Made by a program: the position numbers and the translations under genes
Notes under the pieces: model-generated
Seen by the model: only the letters and a program-made list of their open reading frames with translations
Databases searched by the model: none
What the model was told of the DNA's origin: nothing
Assembly (NCBI RefSeq): GCF_963678635.1
Contig: NC_087062.1
Span: 61,671,584 to 61,735,583 of the forward strand
Reading direction: 5' to 3'
DNA: 64,000 nucleotides
Source of the DNA: Symsagittifera roscoffensis
Lineage: Eukaryota; Xenacoelomorpha; Acoela; Convolutidae
Shown: positions 50,411 through 62,064 of the stretch, piece by piece
How positions within the stretch are numbered: the first letter of the stretch is position 1
Layout of the letters: each line of letters begins with the position of its first letter

Positions 50411-53377
50411 TCTTTATTTGTCACTTTCCTATGCCTACTCTTGACTCAATTGCTAGAGACCTTATAGTTTTATTAACAATAATAATGACACAACACAATA
50501 AATTTCACCTGATTCTATTAAATAGTGACCACGAATCCCTGTATGTTGTCAGAGTACAGTTTGTATAAAATTTATTCACAATAGCCGATTATCGGTCCAA
50601 AGATCTGGAAACTAGCACAATATGATGTTATCAGTCAATTTAAAAGATAGTGTACTCACTACCCAATCAAGCACAGTTTAGGTTGATTTAAAATCAAAAA
50701 ACAAAAAAAAATATATATTGACACAATATGAATGTATATATATAAAAAAAACGTATGTGTCTTGTACTCTTAGTCGGTCGCAGTACAATAGTCGAACCTG
50801 TCTTTTAAAGAAAAAGCTTTCCCTGCTTGGTGCTGCACCAAACAGACAAAACTTTGAAGGCAGTTATTTTCTCAAGTGGGCGTCTATTGCACCCACCGAG
50901 TATTGTGTTACCTATCTGCCTTCGGACTGCCCGAGCTAGACCTACTAAAATCCTCAGGGCAGTCACTTTTCCCAAAAACGTATTATGTTTCAATCCACAC
51001 CAATGAGTCACGCTCTTTTTAATTTAGACTTAGTGTCGCGAATATCCGAGTTCGGACCTGTTTTGTGTTAGTCTGGTTCTTTTTGAGAGGCAAGTTACCA
51101 GTGCAGTCACTGATACCTAGCCTGTGTATTAATAACCTAATACCTCTCGCTCTTTAGTCTTTCTTTCGTTTACCTAAGTCCTTAATAAAATAATACCCCT
51201 CCGGATTGGCACAAATAGGACCCTTCCGGACTGTCAGAATATAGACCCCTCCGGATTGGGACCCCTCCGAGTTAGTTAATAGTAGACCCCTCCGGATTTG
51301 GACCCCTCCGAATTAGCGACTATAAGACCCTTCCGGATTCGGACCCCTCCGGTTTTGTGGAAAGTAGACCCCTCCGGATTCGGACCCCTTTGACTTCGGA
51401 GCCCTTAGCTCTGTCAAAGTAGCTTTTTGTAGTTTTCTTAATTTCAGCTTATACCCCTCCGGATACGTTCTGCGTTGCTATTATGCTGTTTGAATTAACT
51501 GGGAAGGGTATAGGGTCCTTTCCTAGACCCCTCCGGATTGAAGTTAAGGCACTTATTTGACAATTCACACTAACGGTGAAGGGTCTTATCACTTGCCTAA
51601 TTTCGACTCTATTATGGTTGTCTTGTGCCTTCAGCCCTCCCTTCTTGTCTAGAACTGTCTTAAGTTACTTAGTTCAATCGCTATCAACTTTTGGTAGGGG
51701 TATAAGGGTTTTTTAGAAAAATTTATAAAACGTGAAGGGTGTACCCCTCCGGATTTGTGTAATTTGCTAAAAACAATCTCAAAAAATTTTCTCGCTCGCT
51801 TTTCCGAAAAATTTCTGATCCTATTAGTAAGCTCAGCTAATTTCTGATCTATTGGTACCAAGATCAACTCGATATGATCAGTAGTTCCAAAGTTATTAAC
51901 CAAAACGTCTTTTTTCCAAACTCAAAAAATTTTCTCTCTTATAGGTTCCGCCTAACTTTTTCCGCAAATCTGGTCCTTTCGACCTAAAAATTATTGATCC
52001 GAGCTCAGAAGGCCTATACTCTTCTAGTTCAATGCAAAAGACCCGATCTAAAACGCTATTGTAGAAAAATTTTGCGAAAAACTATGCTACCTGGACCCCT
52101 CCGGATTGATGAATCCACCAAATCAAACACGTTATGTTCGATTTCTCTGCAACCCGGAAGGCTTTCGGGTAGCGGATTTTAAGACTTGTAGATTCACTAG
52201 TGGACGTTGTCCGAACAACTATTTTTACTGTCCTACCTCAAAAATTTCAAAAAATTTTCTAAATTTCTAGTGTTTCTTACTATCAAAAATTGGGAAAATT
52301 TGGTTTTTTGGTACCAAACTAGTTCCAACCACTTCCGAACTAAAGTTAACCGGTTCTACTTGTTACAGTAGTGCAGTTACGATGTAACACACTAACTTAG
52401 CGCTTTTTTCCGTTTCAAAAAATATCGATATCTCAAAAATCGCGACTTGTGGGGGGATCAAAATATCGCTATTTTGACCCTAAAAACCGGTCTGTTTTCG
52501 TTGTTTTTCACTGAAAAATGATATAAGACTATTAATATAGGCTATATAAGTAATAATATTAGTAATACTATACCCCTCCGGGTTTGTTTAATCTCCGAAT
52601 TAAGGTGCTTAACTCGGATATTCGCAGTTCGGTGAAGGGTCACTACAGTGCAGCACTGTCGAGCCCCCCACAGATTACTATCCTACTTTTTGTACCAAAA
52701 GGGATACAAAACTTGTTAACGATACCCAACAGTCGATTGTAGTTGTCGTTGAGCCTCTTCCTGTTGTTCCCTGTACTGCTTGCCGGATCGGTCTTCACCC
52801 CGGACCCTTCCGAATTGAGCGCAAATCAGCTGACCCTTCCGGATTGGGCGCAATTTATCATTAACGTGCTTAAATGCTCAAATAACCCTACAGTACAAGC
52901 CTCACAAACGGGCCACAAAATTGATCGTAACGATCCTGACTGATATAAATGCCTGTAACAACAATATATCTATCAACAACAAACGGGGGGTTGAATCACA
53001 TCTTGTCTGGGGGGATGATTTCTACTGATTTTTTACTTTTTTACTGTTTTTGGTTTTTTCGGTTATTTTTTTATGTTTTTTGTTTTTCTTGGGTACTATA
53101 CTACTTTTTGTTTGGTTTTACTTATATCTTTAAGTGTTTTTGGTCACCAACCGCTCAGGGGACGAGGGGACGGCCGATCCCCCCACCCTTCCTGGTTTGT
53201 GAATTTTCGGTCTTAACTAGGTTAAAAAACTATTCACGGCAATCCGGAAGGCCTCCGCGTTCCGAACTACCCTTCCGCCCCGGCGGTTTAGGCCTAATAA
53301 GGGCGTTAATGTGAGCATCCGCTCGGCGCGGAGTGCTCGTTAACGGTTCTGCCGATCATGATGTTAAAAAAGAATAA
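50411..53377 (-). other. Leader of element C with short CCGGAGGGG repeats
   Basis: About 2.97 kb between the primer-binding site and gag without a gene. The part next to the primer-binding site (about 53000-53377) matches the leader of B. From about 51190 to 52850 the + strand shows many spaced copies of CCCCTCCGGATT or CCCTTCCGGATT (for example near 51199, 51247, 51288, 51367, 51525, 52095 and 52803); the sense strand reads AATCCGGAGGGG. The gag-proximal 800 bp are AT-rich with an A-rich tract near 50700. Confidence 0.75.
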
Positions 53378-53392
53378 CACCCAGGAGCGCCA
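53378..53392 (-). promoter_or_regulatory. Primer-binding site of element C
   Basis: On the - strand TGGCGCTCCTGGGTG, 12 bases after the end of the 5' LTR. Identical in A and B. The offset of 11-12 bases between LTR and primer-binding site is constant in all three. Confidence 0.9.
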
Positions 53393-53404
53393 TAAAAACA
53401 TACA

Positions 53405-54323
53405 TGTAACATTCGCCCGGAAGATACATATCGACGGATAACAAAACTAAGTCTTAAGACGACTGGCTAGCGTCTAAACAGAGCTTTGCATGCTTTTCAC
53501 CGTCTCTACCAAGCCAGTACTTTTCGGTGGTCTTTCCTACATCGGGTCGACAAAAACGTTACTGCTCTCCGGCTTCGACCAGAACGCTCAAATTAACTGA
53601 ATTACATGCAAAAATAGTGAGCTCATGGCTGGGTCTCAGTATCCCCAGACCACGAGGTCACTCCTAAAAACAGGGCTACTACTTATCATATTACTATTGT
53701 TTTTGTTCAGTAGATAAAAATCATCATCTCCATCGAAGATGGATCAACCCTTTCCCCCCTACTTCTAGCTCCTCATTCTTGTCAAAACGAATTAAGATCT
53801 TAATTAAATTCAAGTCAGGACATGACGGATGCTAAAATTCAATATAAGTTCATAAAAGTCCACGTCCCGAGACCCTTCCGGATTCTTGAATCCGGTGAAT
53901 CAAGCTTCTTAATATCCAGTTCACAATAACTCGGAAGGCTGGGTTTTACCCTTCACCGTTGCTCACAACGGCCTTGCAACTATTGTAACAGCACAATAGT
54001 TGCAACTCGGAACGTCCTCTGCTGTTCGGTAGTTCGTTGTTGTTTTTTAGTCTCGATTTCGTACTGTTCGTGATCGCAGATGAAAGTTGTTCTGTTCTTT
54101 CTGCTATTTTAGCTAAAATGGCCGTCTCTGACGTTTCTCAGAAATATGACGTCATAATTCGAATTTTTAAAAATTAGAATTCCAGAATCTTCTAGCCTTC
54201 ACCGTTTGGCTAATCGTTCAAATAACGTCCTTATCCGTTCTAAATCGCCAATTCGGAAGGCTTGCTGCTAAAATACCGAATTCTGCAGAGACTGCATTTT
54301 GGCCATTCTGGTCGAATGTCACA
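53405..54323 (-). repeat. 5' LTR of element C
   Basis: 919 bp, colinear with 29723-30641 without indels and with about 3 substitutions. It should hold the promoter; no TATA box is obvious to me. Confidence 0.97.
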
Positions 54324-54659
54324 AGAGTGTGGCGGTAAATTGATAGTGACGAAAGGTCGCTGTCACCTGTAGGATATTCTTATCTGATTATCAATTGTGT
54401 TTTGTGTATTGATTATATCTTGTGAAAATTTTGTGATACTGTTATACTATACAACGGGGTTGAGTTAGCACTGGAGCAATACCGAGTAGGCCCTGTGTGT
54501 AACTTTAGCTGAGTCACTAGTAATGTCATTAAGAAATCTAAGAGACATTTTGATACTAACGGAATTGAGTAGGCAGCGTTAGGTAATTTAACTTGATCCT
54601 GTTTGCGGTACGTGTGCATCGCCATTAAATTATACGAATATTATTATTTGTTACAAAGT
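54324..54659 (+). other. Leader remnant before D gag
   Basis: 336 bp of AT-rich sequence between element C and the gag ATG, without repeats or gene. I see no clear similarity to the pre-gag sequences of A or C. Confidence 0.4.
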
Positions 54660-56291
54660 ATGCAGCGCATGGACTCGTTAGGATCGACTACTAAGATTCC
54701 CAGGCTGAGCAAGGGAAGCACGCAAAAATTTAGAACTAGGCGTAGCCGATCCTCGTTTAGCAGCGCTTCCGACGTGTTTGCTGAAGATCAATCTGATCTT
54801 TTAGTGAGCGAAATGAAACTATGGAGCGAGAAAAACCTCGATGGCGATCAAGGGCGGAGCGCCGAGGCCGGACCCGCGAGCGAAACGCTGGTGGACCCCT
54901 TTGACGAAGGGGAACGGACGCTTATTCGACCCGACTTGGAGCCGAGCGAGGACCTCGAGCGGGAGGAAGTTGAGAGGACGGAGGAGACCTCGGAGCGTTC
55001 CGAGGTCGAGCCGCGAGAGGAAGTGTTATTCAGCGGAATGTTTAAATCGGAGACCAAGAATCATAGGTGGAGGAGAGAGTTTTCACATCCAGCTAATACC
55101 CACTCATCTCTGGCCAAGCAGAGCAACAACGCGATGATGTCGAGTATAAGCCCGAGTGAAGAACAACCGGGTTCGAAGGCCAAGAAGAGCTGGAAGTCTT
55201 TGTACGATGAGCACATGGCGTCACTACGAACTGAAGGTTTATCTTCCAGTTATGACCACCCGGGGATAACCCATCCGGATGTGAACTTCACACCGTGCCC
55301 AAGGAACGACATGAGCAGGAAGGCGTCGTCCGCCTCGCCGACCAGGCCCATGTCAGATGGGATAAAGATGGGAGCGTCATCAACGTTCGACAGACTGATG
55401 ACGTCGATGAGCAAGCAAAAAGGCGGTGCGTCATCAAGTACCAGGCTGCAGCCGCAGTTGACCTCATCTTCTCTGGGGCTAACCCCGCCATTGGGGGCAA
55501 CTGGCGATATAAGTGACATGTTCGCTGGCGTAATGAATGATCTGGATGAACTGAGACGGGACATGACCAAGAGAATAGATCAAGTTGACGAGAGAGCTCA
55601 GCAGGGTCGAGAGAATTTGAGAGACGAACTAACGCACGTGAAGTCGCAGGCGAGAGTTGATCAGGCTCAATTGATTCGCAACACCGATCAATGCCTGGCG
55701 GAGAGCCTGACACAGGCAAACAAGGAGTCAGAGGAAAGAGAGGGTAGGATGACAAGAGAGATCGAGCGATTGTTGAACGATCATGATAATACCTACGCCC
55801 ATACGATGACTAGCCTGGAAAAAAAGTTAGATGCGAAATCTGACTTAATGGTGCGGAAGCTTGACGCGATCTTGAATGGGAGCAATTGGGAGGAGCGTTC
55901 CAACCCAAGAGAGCACTCACGCCACGCGAATGATGGAGATGGTACGGCCAGCTATGCCAGGGCCCAGCAAAGTTCGAGAACGAACTACGAACCTAGGAAT
56001 AGGGAGCGGCCAAGGGCAGCCCCGTCGAGGCCTGGCTGGACGAATCCGGTCACGCCGGAGGCAGATGCTACTCCGGAGACAAGGTTGCCAACTGTGCCAC
56101 AAGTCAGTTCAGTGTCAGATCTGACTACAGTCTCACAGGACACGACGATGTGTGCCTCGATGTTTGAGCCTCTAAATAGATCTCTCGAGACATTCATCAC
56201 TAAGCTCTCGAAGTCAACCGAGAGAGGAGAGGTCAAGAAGGACACTGAAAAAGCCGAAATCGTACAAAGACGAGTCAGACGGCTGCATTGA
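54660..56291 (+). pseudogene. gag: Region D gag, N-terminal part
   Basis: A frame open from 54603; the ATG at 54660 (MQRMDSLGSTTK) is chosen because the codons before it look like leader. A Ser- and Glu-rich N-terminal region, a coiled coil (about 55520-55860, DDLDELRRDMTKRIDQVDE-like), an Arg-rich stretch and CASMFEPLNRSLETFITKLS, matching the pre-capsid of C. A frameshift near 56240 ends it at 56291; the capsid continues in another frame. Confidence 0.82.
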
Positions 56292-56919
56292 CACTTGGAT
56301 AGAAATGATGAAGTTGCACTTTGAGGAAGAGAGTCTCTCCAAGAAACAAGAGTGCAGCGCGCTAACAAGCAACCTGGAGGGTACTGCACTAAGTTGTGTA
56401 ATGGCGAAAAGAACCAATGAGAGAGATAGCGCTCGCAAGATATTAGACATCCTGCTGAATCGTTTCGGCTCTGGAGTACAAGGGCACCAAGCTATGGTGA
56501 AGTTCGAAAAGAGACGTCAAAGAGATGACGAATCCATAGACAATTTTTTGGACGATCTTGAATTGCTTAGGAGGAGAAGCAATCCCGATGAGAAAATATC
56601 CGAGCGAAACTTGGCGATTGCTTCAAAGTTCATGGACGGAGTAAAGAGTGAAGAGTTGAAGACGATGTTGGCCACACACTTCACCCTGTCACTTGACCAG
56701 GTACCCACGCCCGATGATTTGCGTATGAAGTCTTACTTAAGTGCAATAAGTCCACAGCCGACTTCTAGAGCCTTGAGGGCGCTACTCACGAGAGGTGGCA
56801 GCAAATCAGTCCGTGTTGAGAACAGATACACAGAAGCTTATGGTCCGCATGAGGTGATGTTAAATATAGATGGGATAAACATCTACGCGAAAACCATGAT
56901 AACATGTGATGAGACCTAG
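56281..56919 (+). pseudogene. gag-pol: Region D capsid fused to pre-protease by deletion of the zinc knuckles
   Basis: The capsid continues: CIDTWIEMMKLHFEEE, FGSGVQGHQAMVKFEKR and FLDDLELLRRRS. At about 56728 the sequence jumps from LRMKS of the capsid to YLSAISPQPTSRALRALLTRGG of the pre-protease region, in the same frame. The nucleocapsid with both CCHC knuckles and the gag-pol boundary, about 0.9 kb in A, are missing. The frame stops at TAG 56917-56919. Confidence 0.85.
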
Positions 56920-56933
56920 CCGGATAGATATAC

Positions 56934-57698
56934 GTGGGCAAAGAAGAATTGAAAGTAAGATCAATTGGACAATGCGCAATGTTAGAAGAGGATACAATGC
57001 ACATCGGGACGGAGGCAGACGTATCAGCACACGTGCTCGACATAAGTGACAGAAAGACTCAGTTACGCGGGTTACTTGATACGGTAGCAGTCTTGAGTGT
57101 TATACCAATCGAGAATTGGGAGCGAATGGGTTTCGACAAAGATGACTTGATAGACTCAAGAATAAGGCTGTCAGCTGCAAACAAAGGGGCGCTGCGGGTA
57201 CTAGGCAGAACACCAATAATAGCCCCAAACCTAGGGGAACGCAACCTGTGGATGAGCTTTCTCGTGGTGGAGAATCTAGACGAGTCTGATCAGTTCATTT
57301 TAGGCAGAGTTTTCATCAAGAATTTCGACGTAACGATTGATCTAAGCAATGCCATGTTCAGGATTCGGAACCCGGATAGGAAGTACGTAATTAAACCGGT
57401 AAATCTGATAATGGCAAATGAGAATAAAGCGCCGGTATTCTTGAGTAGGAGGGTAAGGCTGAAAGCAAACGAAGCGGCAATTGTAGGCTTACGGATGAAA
57501 AATTATAATAAATTAAGTGATAACAAGCAAGTATGCATAGTCCCAAATCCAAACAGTCAAAGTGCTGCTGTTTTAGGAAGATCCTTCTCGATAACCAAGA
57601 GCGGCCTCTGCGTCAGTGACTTGTTGAATACTCTTGACATACCGATAACAATCCAGAGGGGAAGGAAGCTGGGATATGCTTTACCCGTGAAAACTTGA
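56934..57698 (+). pseudogene. pol: Region D protease
   Basis: Homologous to 3870-4640 of A. The active site is LLDTVA instead of LLDTGA, and FILGRVF replaces FILGRDF, so the enzyme would be dead even without the stops. It ends at TGA 57696-57698 (Arg codon in A). Confidence 0.88.
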
Positions 57699-58467
57699 TA
57701 TGAAATGAGTGAAAATGTAAAAGAGAATGAAGTACTTGAATGCCCCAATCACAGGGCAAGATTTGTATCTTGAGACGATTAAAGAAAATAAAAGATTCAT
57801 CATGTCTTGTAAAGTCACTTAAGTCAGAGACAGATGATGGACTCTCGAGTTGTTCAAATTTCCCAGAAAGACCAACACTAGAGGAAATGGAAATGGATAA
57901 ACCGGTTTTACCTGAAATAGAGCACTTAAGGGGTAAGATAACGGATAACGGATGAACAGCTCGAGGCCATCAAAGACGTACTAGAGCGGAACGAGGACGT
58001 TTTTTCGAGACATAAGGCAGACATTGGATGTTGTAGTTTTGTTGAACATGAAATAGAGCTTGAGGAGTCTGCGGTACCGCACAGGGAGGGGGCGAGGCGC
58101 ATGAACCCACACAAATCGGATGCATGTAGGAAAGAAATAGAGACATTACTAGAGTATGATATGATAGAACCATCCAAATCACCGTGGGCGTGAGAAGTAG
58201 TGATGGCCAAAAAGAAAGGCGATCAATTTAGGTTTTGATGCGACTTTCGGTATCTGAACTCACTCACAATGAAGGATGCCTATCCCATACCTCTCGAAAT
58301 TAGGTGATGCAAAGTTTTTTACGACTCTTGATTTAGGTTCAGCATTTTGACAAGTCCCACTGAGGAAGCAGGACAGGGACAAAACAGGGTTCGCCTGTGA
58401 GCTAGGGCCGTTTCAGTGGAAACGGATCCCATTTGGTCTATGCAATGCCACGGCCACATTTCAACGG
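57699..58467 (+). pseudogene. pol: Region D RT N-terminal part, heavily damaged
   Basis: Homology to A is continuous but the frame is broken: frameshift near 57765, a small duplication ATAACGGATAACGG near 57943, TGA near 58192, TGA near 58236, loss of about 15 bp near 58291 (after PIP) and TGA near 58348 (Trp in SAFWQ). Fragments such as KPVLPEIEHLRGKIT, HKADIGCCSFVEHEIELEE and TTLDLGSAF are readable. Confidence 0.85.
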
Positions 58468-59103
58468 TTGATGGCATACGCATTGATAGGTGTGACAAAG
58501 AAACACGGCAATTTGGTAATGTGCTACGTGGATGACGTGATAATAGCGATGCCTACAATGGAAGACCACATCGAGCGACTAGAGGAGGTGTTCGCATGCA
58601 TGAAGAGGTCAGGACTAAAGTGCAAACCGTCAAAGTGCGAGATACTCAAGGACTCAATCAAATACTTGGGAAGGATGGTGGACAGGCATGGCATCAGACC
58701 AGACCCAGATGCAGTAGAAGTGGTTCTGACTTGGAAATCGCCAAAGACGGAACATCAATTGATGAGCTTCCTGGGTTTTCCGAACTATTACAGGTAGTTC
58801 ATCAAGGGCTACGCGGACAAGGTATACCCGATGCAACAACTAATTAGGCACAAAGGCAAGAAGTTCACGTGGAACAACGCGTCGGAAGAGTCACTCCAGA
58901 GAATAAAGAAAGAGTTGTGTGAGGCACCGGTGCTAGGGATGCCAACGGAAAAAGGGATGTACGTGCTGGACACGGATGCGTCGGTAGTCGCGATTTCTGG
59001 CATTCTCCATCAAGAACAGGAATGGAACGGGAAAACAGTCTTAAGACCAATAGCGTACAGGAGTAAAGTCTTGAGTGATACGGAAATGAAGTACGGGCGC
59101 TAA
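58468..59103 (+). pseudogene. pol: Region D RT palm to first part of RNase H
   Basis: YVDD is intact (near 58525), followed by KPSKCEILKDSIKYLGRMVDRHG and GFPNYYR, then the same TAG (58795-58797) as in A. The next segment, 58798-59103, has VLDTDAS and ends at the same frameshift (KYGR, TAA) as A. From about 58748 to 59308 the DNA is almost identical to A 5697-6257, unlike the flanks. Confidence 0.9.
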
Positions 59104-60440
59104 AAGCAGAGATGTTTGCGGTGGTTACCTTTGTCGAGAAATATAGAGCATACCTAGGCAGTGAGCCATTCAAGCTGCGAGTCGACAACAGGGCACTCAG
59201 CTGGCTGAAGATGTACTCAATGGACCAGAGCTACATTGGGAGGTCGATAGTCCGCCTGGACGGATACAACATGATAATTGAGCATAGAACAAGAGACAAA
59301 CATCAAAATGCCAATAGCTTGAGTAAGAAGACGGAGTTCTACGAGAGACAAGAACAGAGGGAGGCGGATAGACCAGAAATCAAAGATGGCTTCTCCTTCA
59401 TGGATAAGGAAACGTATGATAGTCCTCCACTCACGAGATGGCTCGACAAGTCAGGCAAACCCATAGAAGATCACCCCGAACTACCAAAGGAGCCTCCAGA
59501 GAAAACAATCTTGAAGAAGACCCGGGGGATGCCGATAGGGATAATGCTCAAGTCAAAAATTGTGAGGGAGGCGCTCAAGGCAAAAGGCCATGATCTCAAC
59601 CAGGTAGAAACGGGAGATGCACAGATAGATGAAGACTTGATGAGATTACTCGAGAAACTGGCAGACAATAAACCCGTGATCAAAGAAAAGGATAAGGAGG
59701 AACCGGAAGTCACGATATTGAGAAGGAATGAAACGGGTGGTGGCGAGGACTCCTTAAAAGAAAAATCTGACGGGAAAGAAGTCGTGCAGTCATTGGTTGA
59801 TAAAATCCCTGATGAAATACTTGAGCGGACTCGGGTTAGAAAGAAGAAAAGGGCATTTAAGGAGGAGGTTGAACACCTTGTATTAGGACAAGAGTCCGGG
59901 GAGTGGCCTAGAGTGGAAGAAGATGCTGGAGAAGAAAAGTTGTCCGGGGAGTGCGAAGAGTGGGATGAAGATTCGGAGAAGAGCAGCGATGACCAAGATA
60001 GTCTATGCATGATACTAGCGGAAGAGAATATGAGACACCGCGACAGGGAGCTACAGACGGATCCCTCCTCAGGAACGTACAACTTGGATCAGCAGGAAGT
60101 GCAAGGAGGTGAAGAACTAGAGAAAATTGAAGTGTCGAGGAAACCATTTAGGGAGCTATCGTGCAACTCAAATGTCAGAACAAATCTGGTGCCAGAAGAT
60201 GACAGGAAGATCATGAGGAGGATAGTATGCGTAAAGCTGAAGGATGACATCCACAAATCTGGAGAAATGAATGGCCAGATAATGGCACTAAAAGAGCATG
60301 TCAAGACAAGATATAGGCTGTCGGATCTAATACGGGCCCAAAAGAATGACAAGATGACAAGTAACCTCTCCACATGGATCCGGACGGGGTCCAAAGAGAA
60401 GGGGGACCTGGAAGAAGACAGCTACAAGATCTTAAGCAGT
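59104..60440 (+). pseudogene. pol: Region D RNase H end, linker and pre-integrase
   Basis: One open frame from 59112 to 60611 covers AEMFAVV, RVDNRALSWL and HQNANSLSKK, in which the last catalytic Asp is Asn. It then has the acidic linker with LSGE (polypurine copies at 59893-59904 and 59941-59952) and passes without a frame change into EHVKTRYRLSDLIRAQKNDKM, the start of the integrase region. A deletion near 60433 shifts the frame. This copy shows that the RT-RNase H and integrase frames were once one. Confidence 0.88.
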
Positions 60441-61108
60441 TCTACAAAGACAGAAAAGATTTACTCTATCACACAGCTGATGGGGTGGTGGCATGCAAGA
60501 GAAAAGATGAGGAAAATATATTACACAAGCATAACCTCATCATACTGCCACAGTTGTATCAGACGGAAGTGTTATTCAGATCGCATGATCAAATGGGGCA
60601 CCAGGGGATAGACAAGGTGCAACAAAGAATACTTCACAGGTTTGACTGGCCAGGATTAAGGAAAGCTTGTTAGAGATGGGTGAATGCATGCCTGGCATGC
60701 CTGCAAGTGAAAGACCCAAGGAAGATGAAGTTCCCACTCAAATACGTTGAAAGCTCGGAATTTAACGAGGTTCTGCAGATAGACCATCAGAAGATCTGTA
60801 TGACAGAATCGGGATATAACCAGATACTGGTCATAATAGATCATTTCAAAAAATTGGCAGAAGCGGTGCCGTGTAAGACAGCCTCGGCAGAAGAGACTTG
60901 TGATCACCTGATAACACATTGGATATCACGGTATGGTTGTCCCATGACATTTCAGTCCGACAACGGAAAAGAATTAATGAAGAGGTCACACATTGCTCAA
61001 GCGCAAACCACAACCTACCATCCCCAAACCAACGGGTTAGTGGAGAGACAGAATAGAACATTGGTAAACATGCTGAGGGTATACTGCTCAAGATATATGG
61101 CAGGATAA
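60374..61108 (+). pseudogene. pol: Region D integrase zinc domain and core
   Basis: HDQMGH and CLAC of the zinc site, VLQID, SDNG and NGLVERQ of the catalytic triad are readable. A TAG at 60671-60673 lies before CLAC; 24 bp are missing after SDNG (the FVGDLT segment of A), shortening the D-to-E spacing; a TAA near 61106 follows YMAG. Inactive. Confidence 0.87.
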
Positions 61109-61126
61109 GACAAATATCTGCCGCAA

Positions 61127-62064
61127 GTGCTAGGGGCTTACAACAGTACGCAACAATCAACAACAGGAATCAGTCCCTTCATGATGTTGACGGGCAAGGA
61201 AAGAGCGATGCCTCTAACATTCGTTTACCCAGAATACGAAGGGAAAAAGACATCGACTCAAGCTTATGTGAAAGAAGCGGTTAAGAGACAGCAGGAACTA
61301 AACGGGCTCTGCAGGAGGAACACAGCGCAAGCACAAATGAGACAGCGGAAGAAATACGATGAGAAAATACTGCAAGCGAAACCATATGCAGTGGGCCAAT
61401 ACGTCTGGGTCTTCCAGAATGTAATACCCCCAAAGGGACAAAGAAACTAATTAAGAAAAGGAGAGAACCGTTCAAGATAACGGAAGTGCACCACCAAGGA
61501 CGGTTTTACCGCTTGAGTACGGGGCGTGCAGCGCATTATGAAAACTTGAAACCTCATGTTCCATCCCCAGAAGACTGGTGCGTACCACAGAATATGGAGG
61601 GACTAAAGTACCTATTGGTGGAACCAGCTTGCGTAGTGAACAAAAAGGGCACCACAGAGAAAAATGATGGCAACGAGGACTTGAGTTTGGATGATAATGA
61701 AAAAATGGAAGCGGACTCAGAGGCGGAATCCTTTGTGGAAGAAGACTGGAACAATCCGGAGCAGGACGAGGTGCCAAAATGGACGGAACCAGACTTGCCG
61801 ATAACCAGGAGTGGTAATCGCAAACGGACAGACATGAGGAACAATAGGTACGGGGATGACTTTTTGATTGACAAGATACAGCCTGATGAATTGAGCGACG
61901 AGTTACTGAGTGTGGGCGAATTGGTGGCAGACGATGAATGGCAAATCATCAACGACAGCGAACACTACCCGAAGGAAGACTACTCCACACCAGAACAAGA
62001 AACAGATCTGGAGCAGAGCGAGATAGAGAGGAGGGAGAACACAAACTTGAGAATACTAGAGTAG
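61127..62064 (+). pseudogene. pol: Region D integrase C-terminal part and acidic linker
   Basis: Two frames: LGAYNSTQQSTTGISPF to VFQNVIPPKGQRN (61127-61450), then after a frameshift HHQGRFYRLSTGRAAHYENLKPH to LRILE (61486-62064). A TAG stands at 62062-62064 where A has Trp. It includes NRYGDDFLIDKIQ as in A. Confidence 0.82.

Larger units (their letters stand above)
29723..54323 (-). mobile_element. Element C: complete 24.6-kb Ty3/gypsy-type LTR retrotransposon
   Basis: Bounded by two 919-bp LTRs in direct orientation, with a primer-binding site inside the right (5') LTR and a polypurine tract inside the left (3') LTR, so transcription runs on the - strand. Genes in order: gag, protease, RT-RNase H, integrase-macrodomain, then ORFs of 1299, 976 and 800 aa. 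The LTRs differ at about 3 of 919 positions, which implies a recent insertion. Five frame changes remain; some lie at homopolymers. Flanks share only AGA on both sides, so a clear target-site duplication is lacking. It probably interrupts element B/D. Confidence 0.95.

Noticed and set aside
29715-54330. Target-site duplication of element C
   Set aside because: Only AGA is shared by the flanks; 4-6 bp would be expected. Too short to call.
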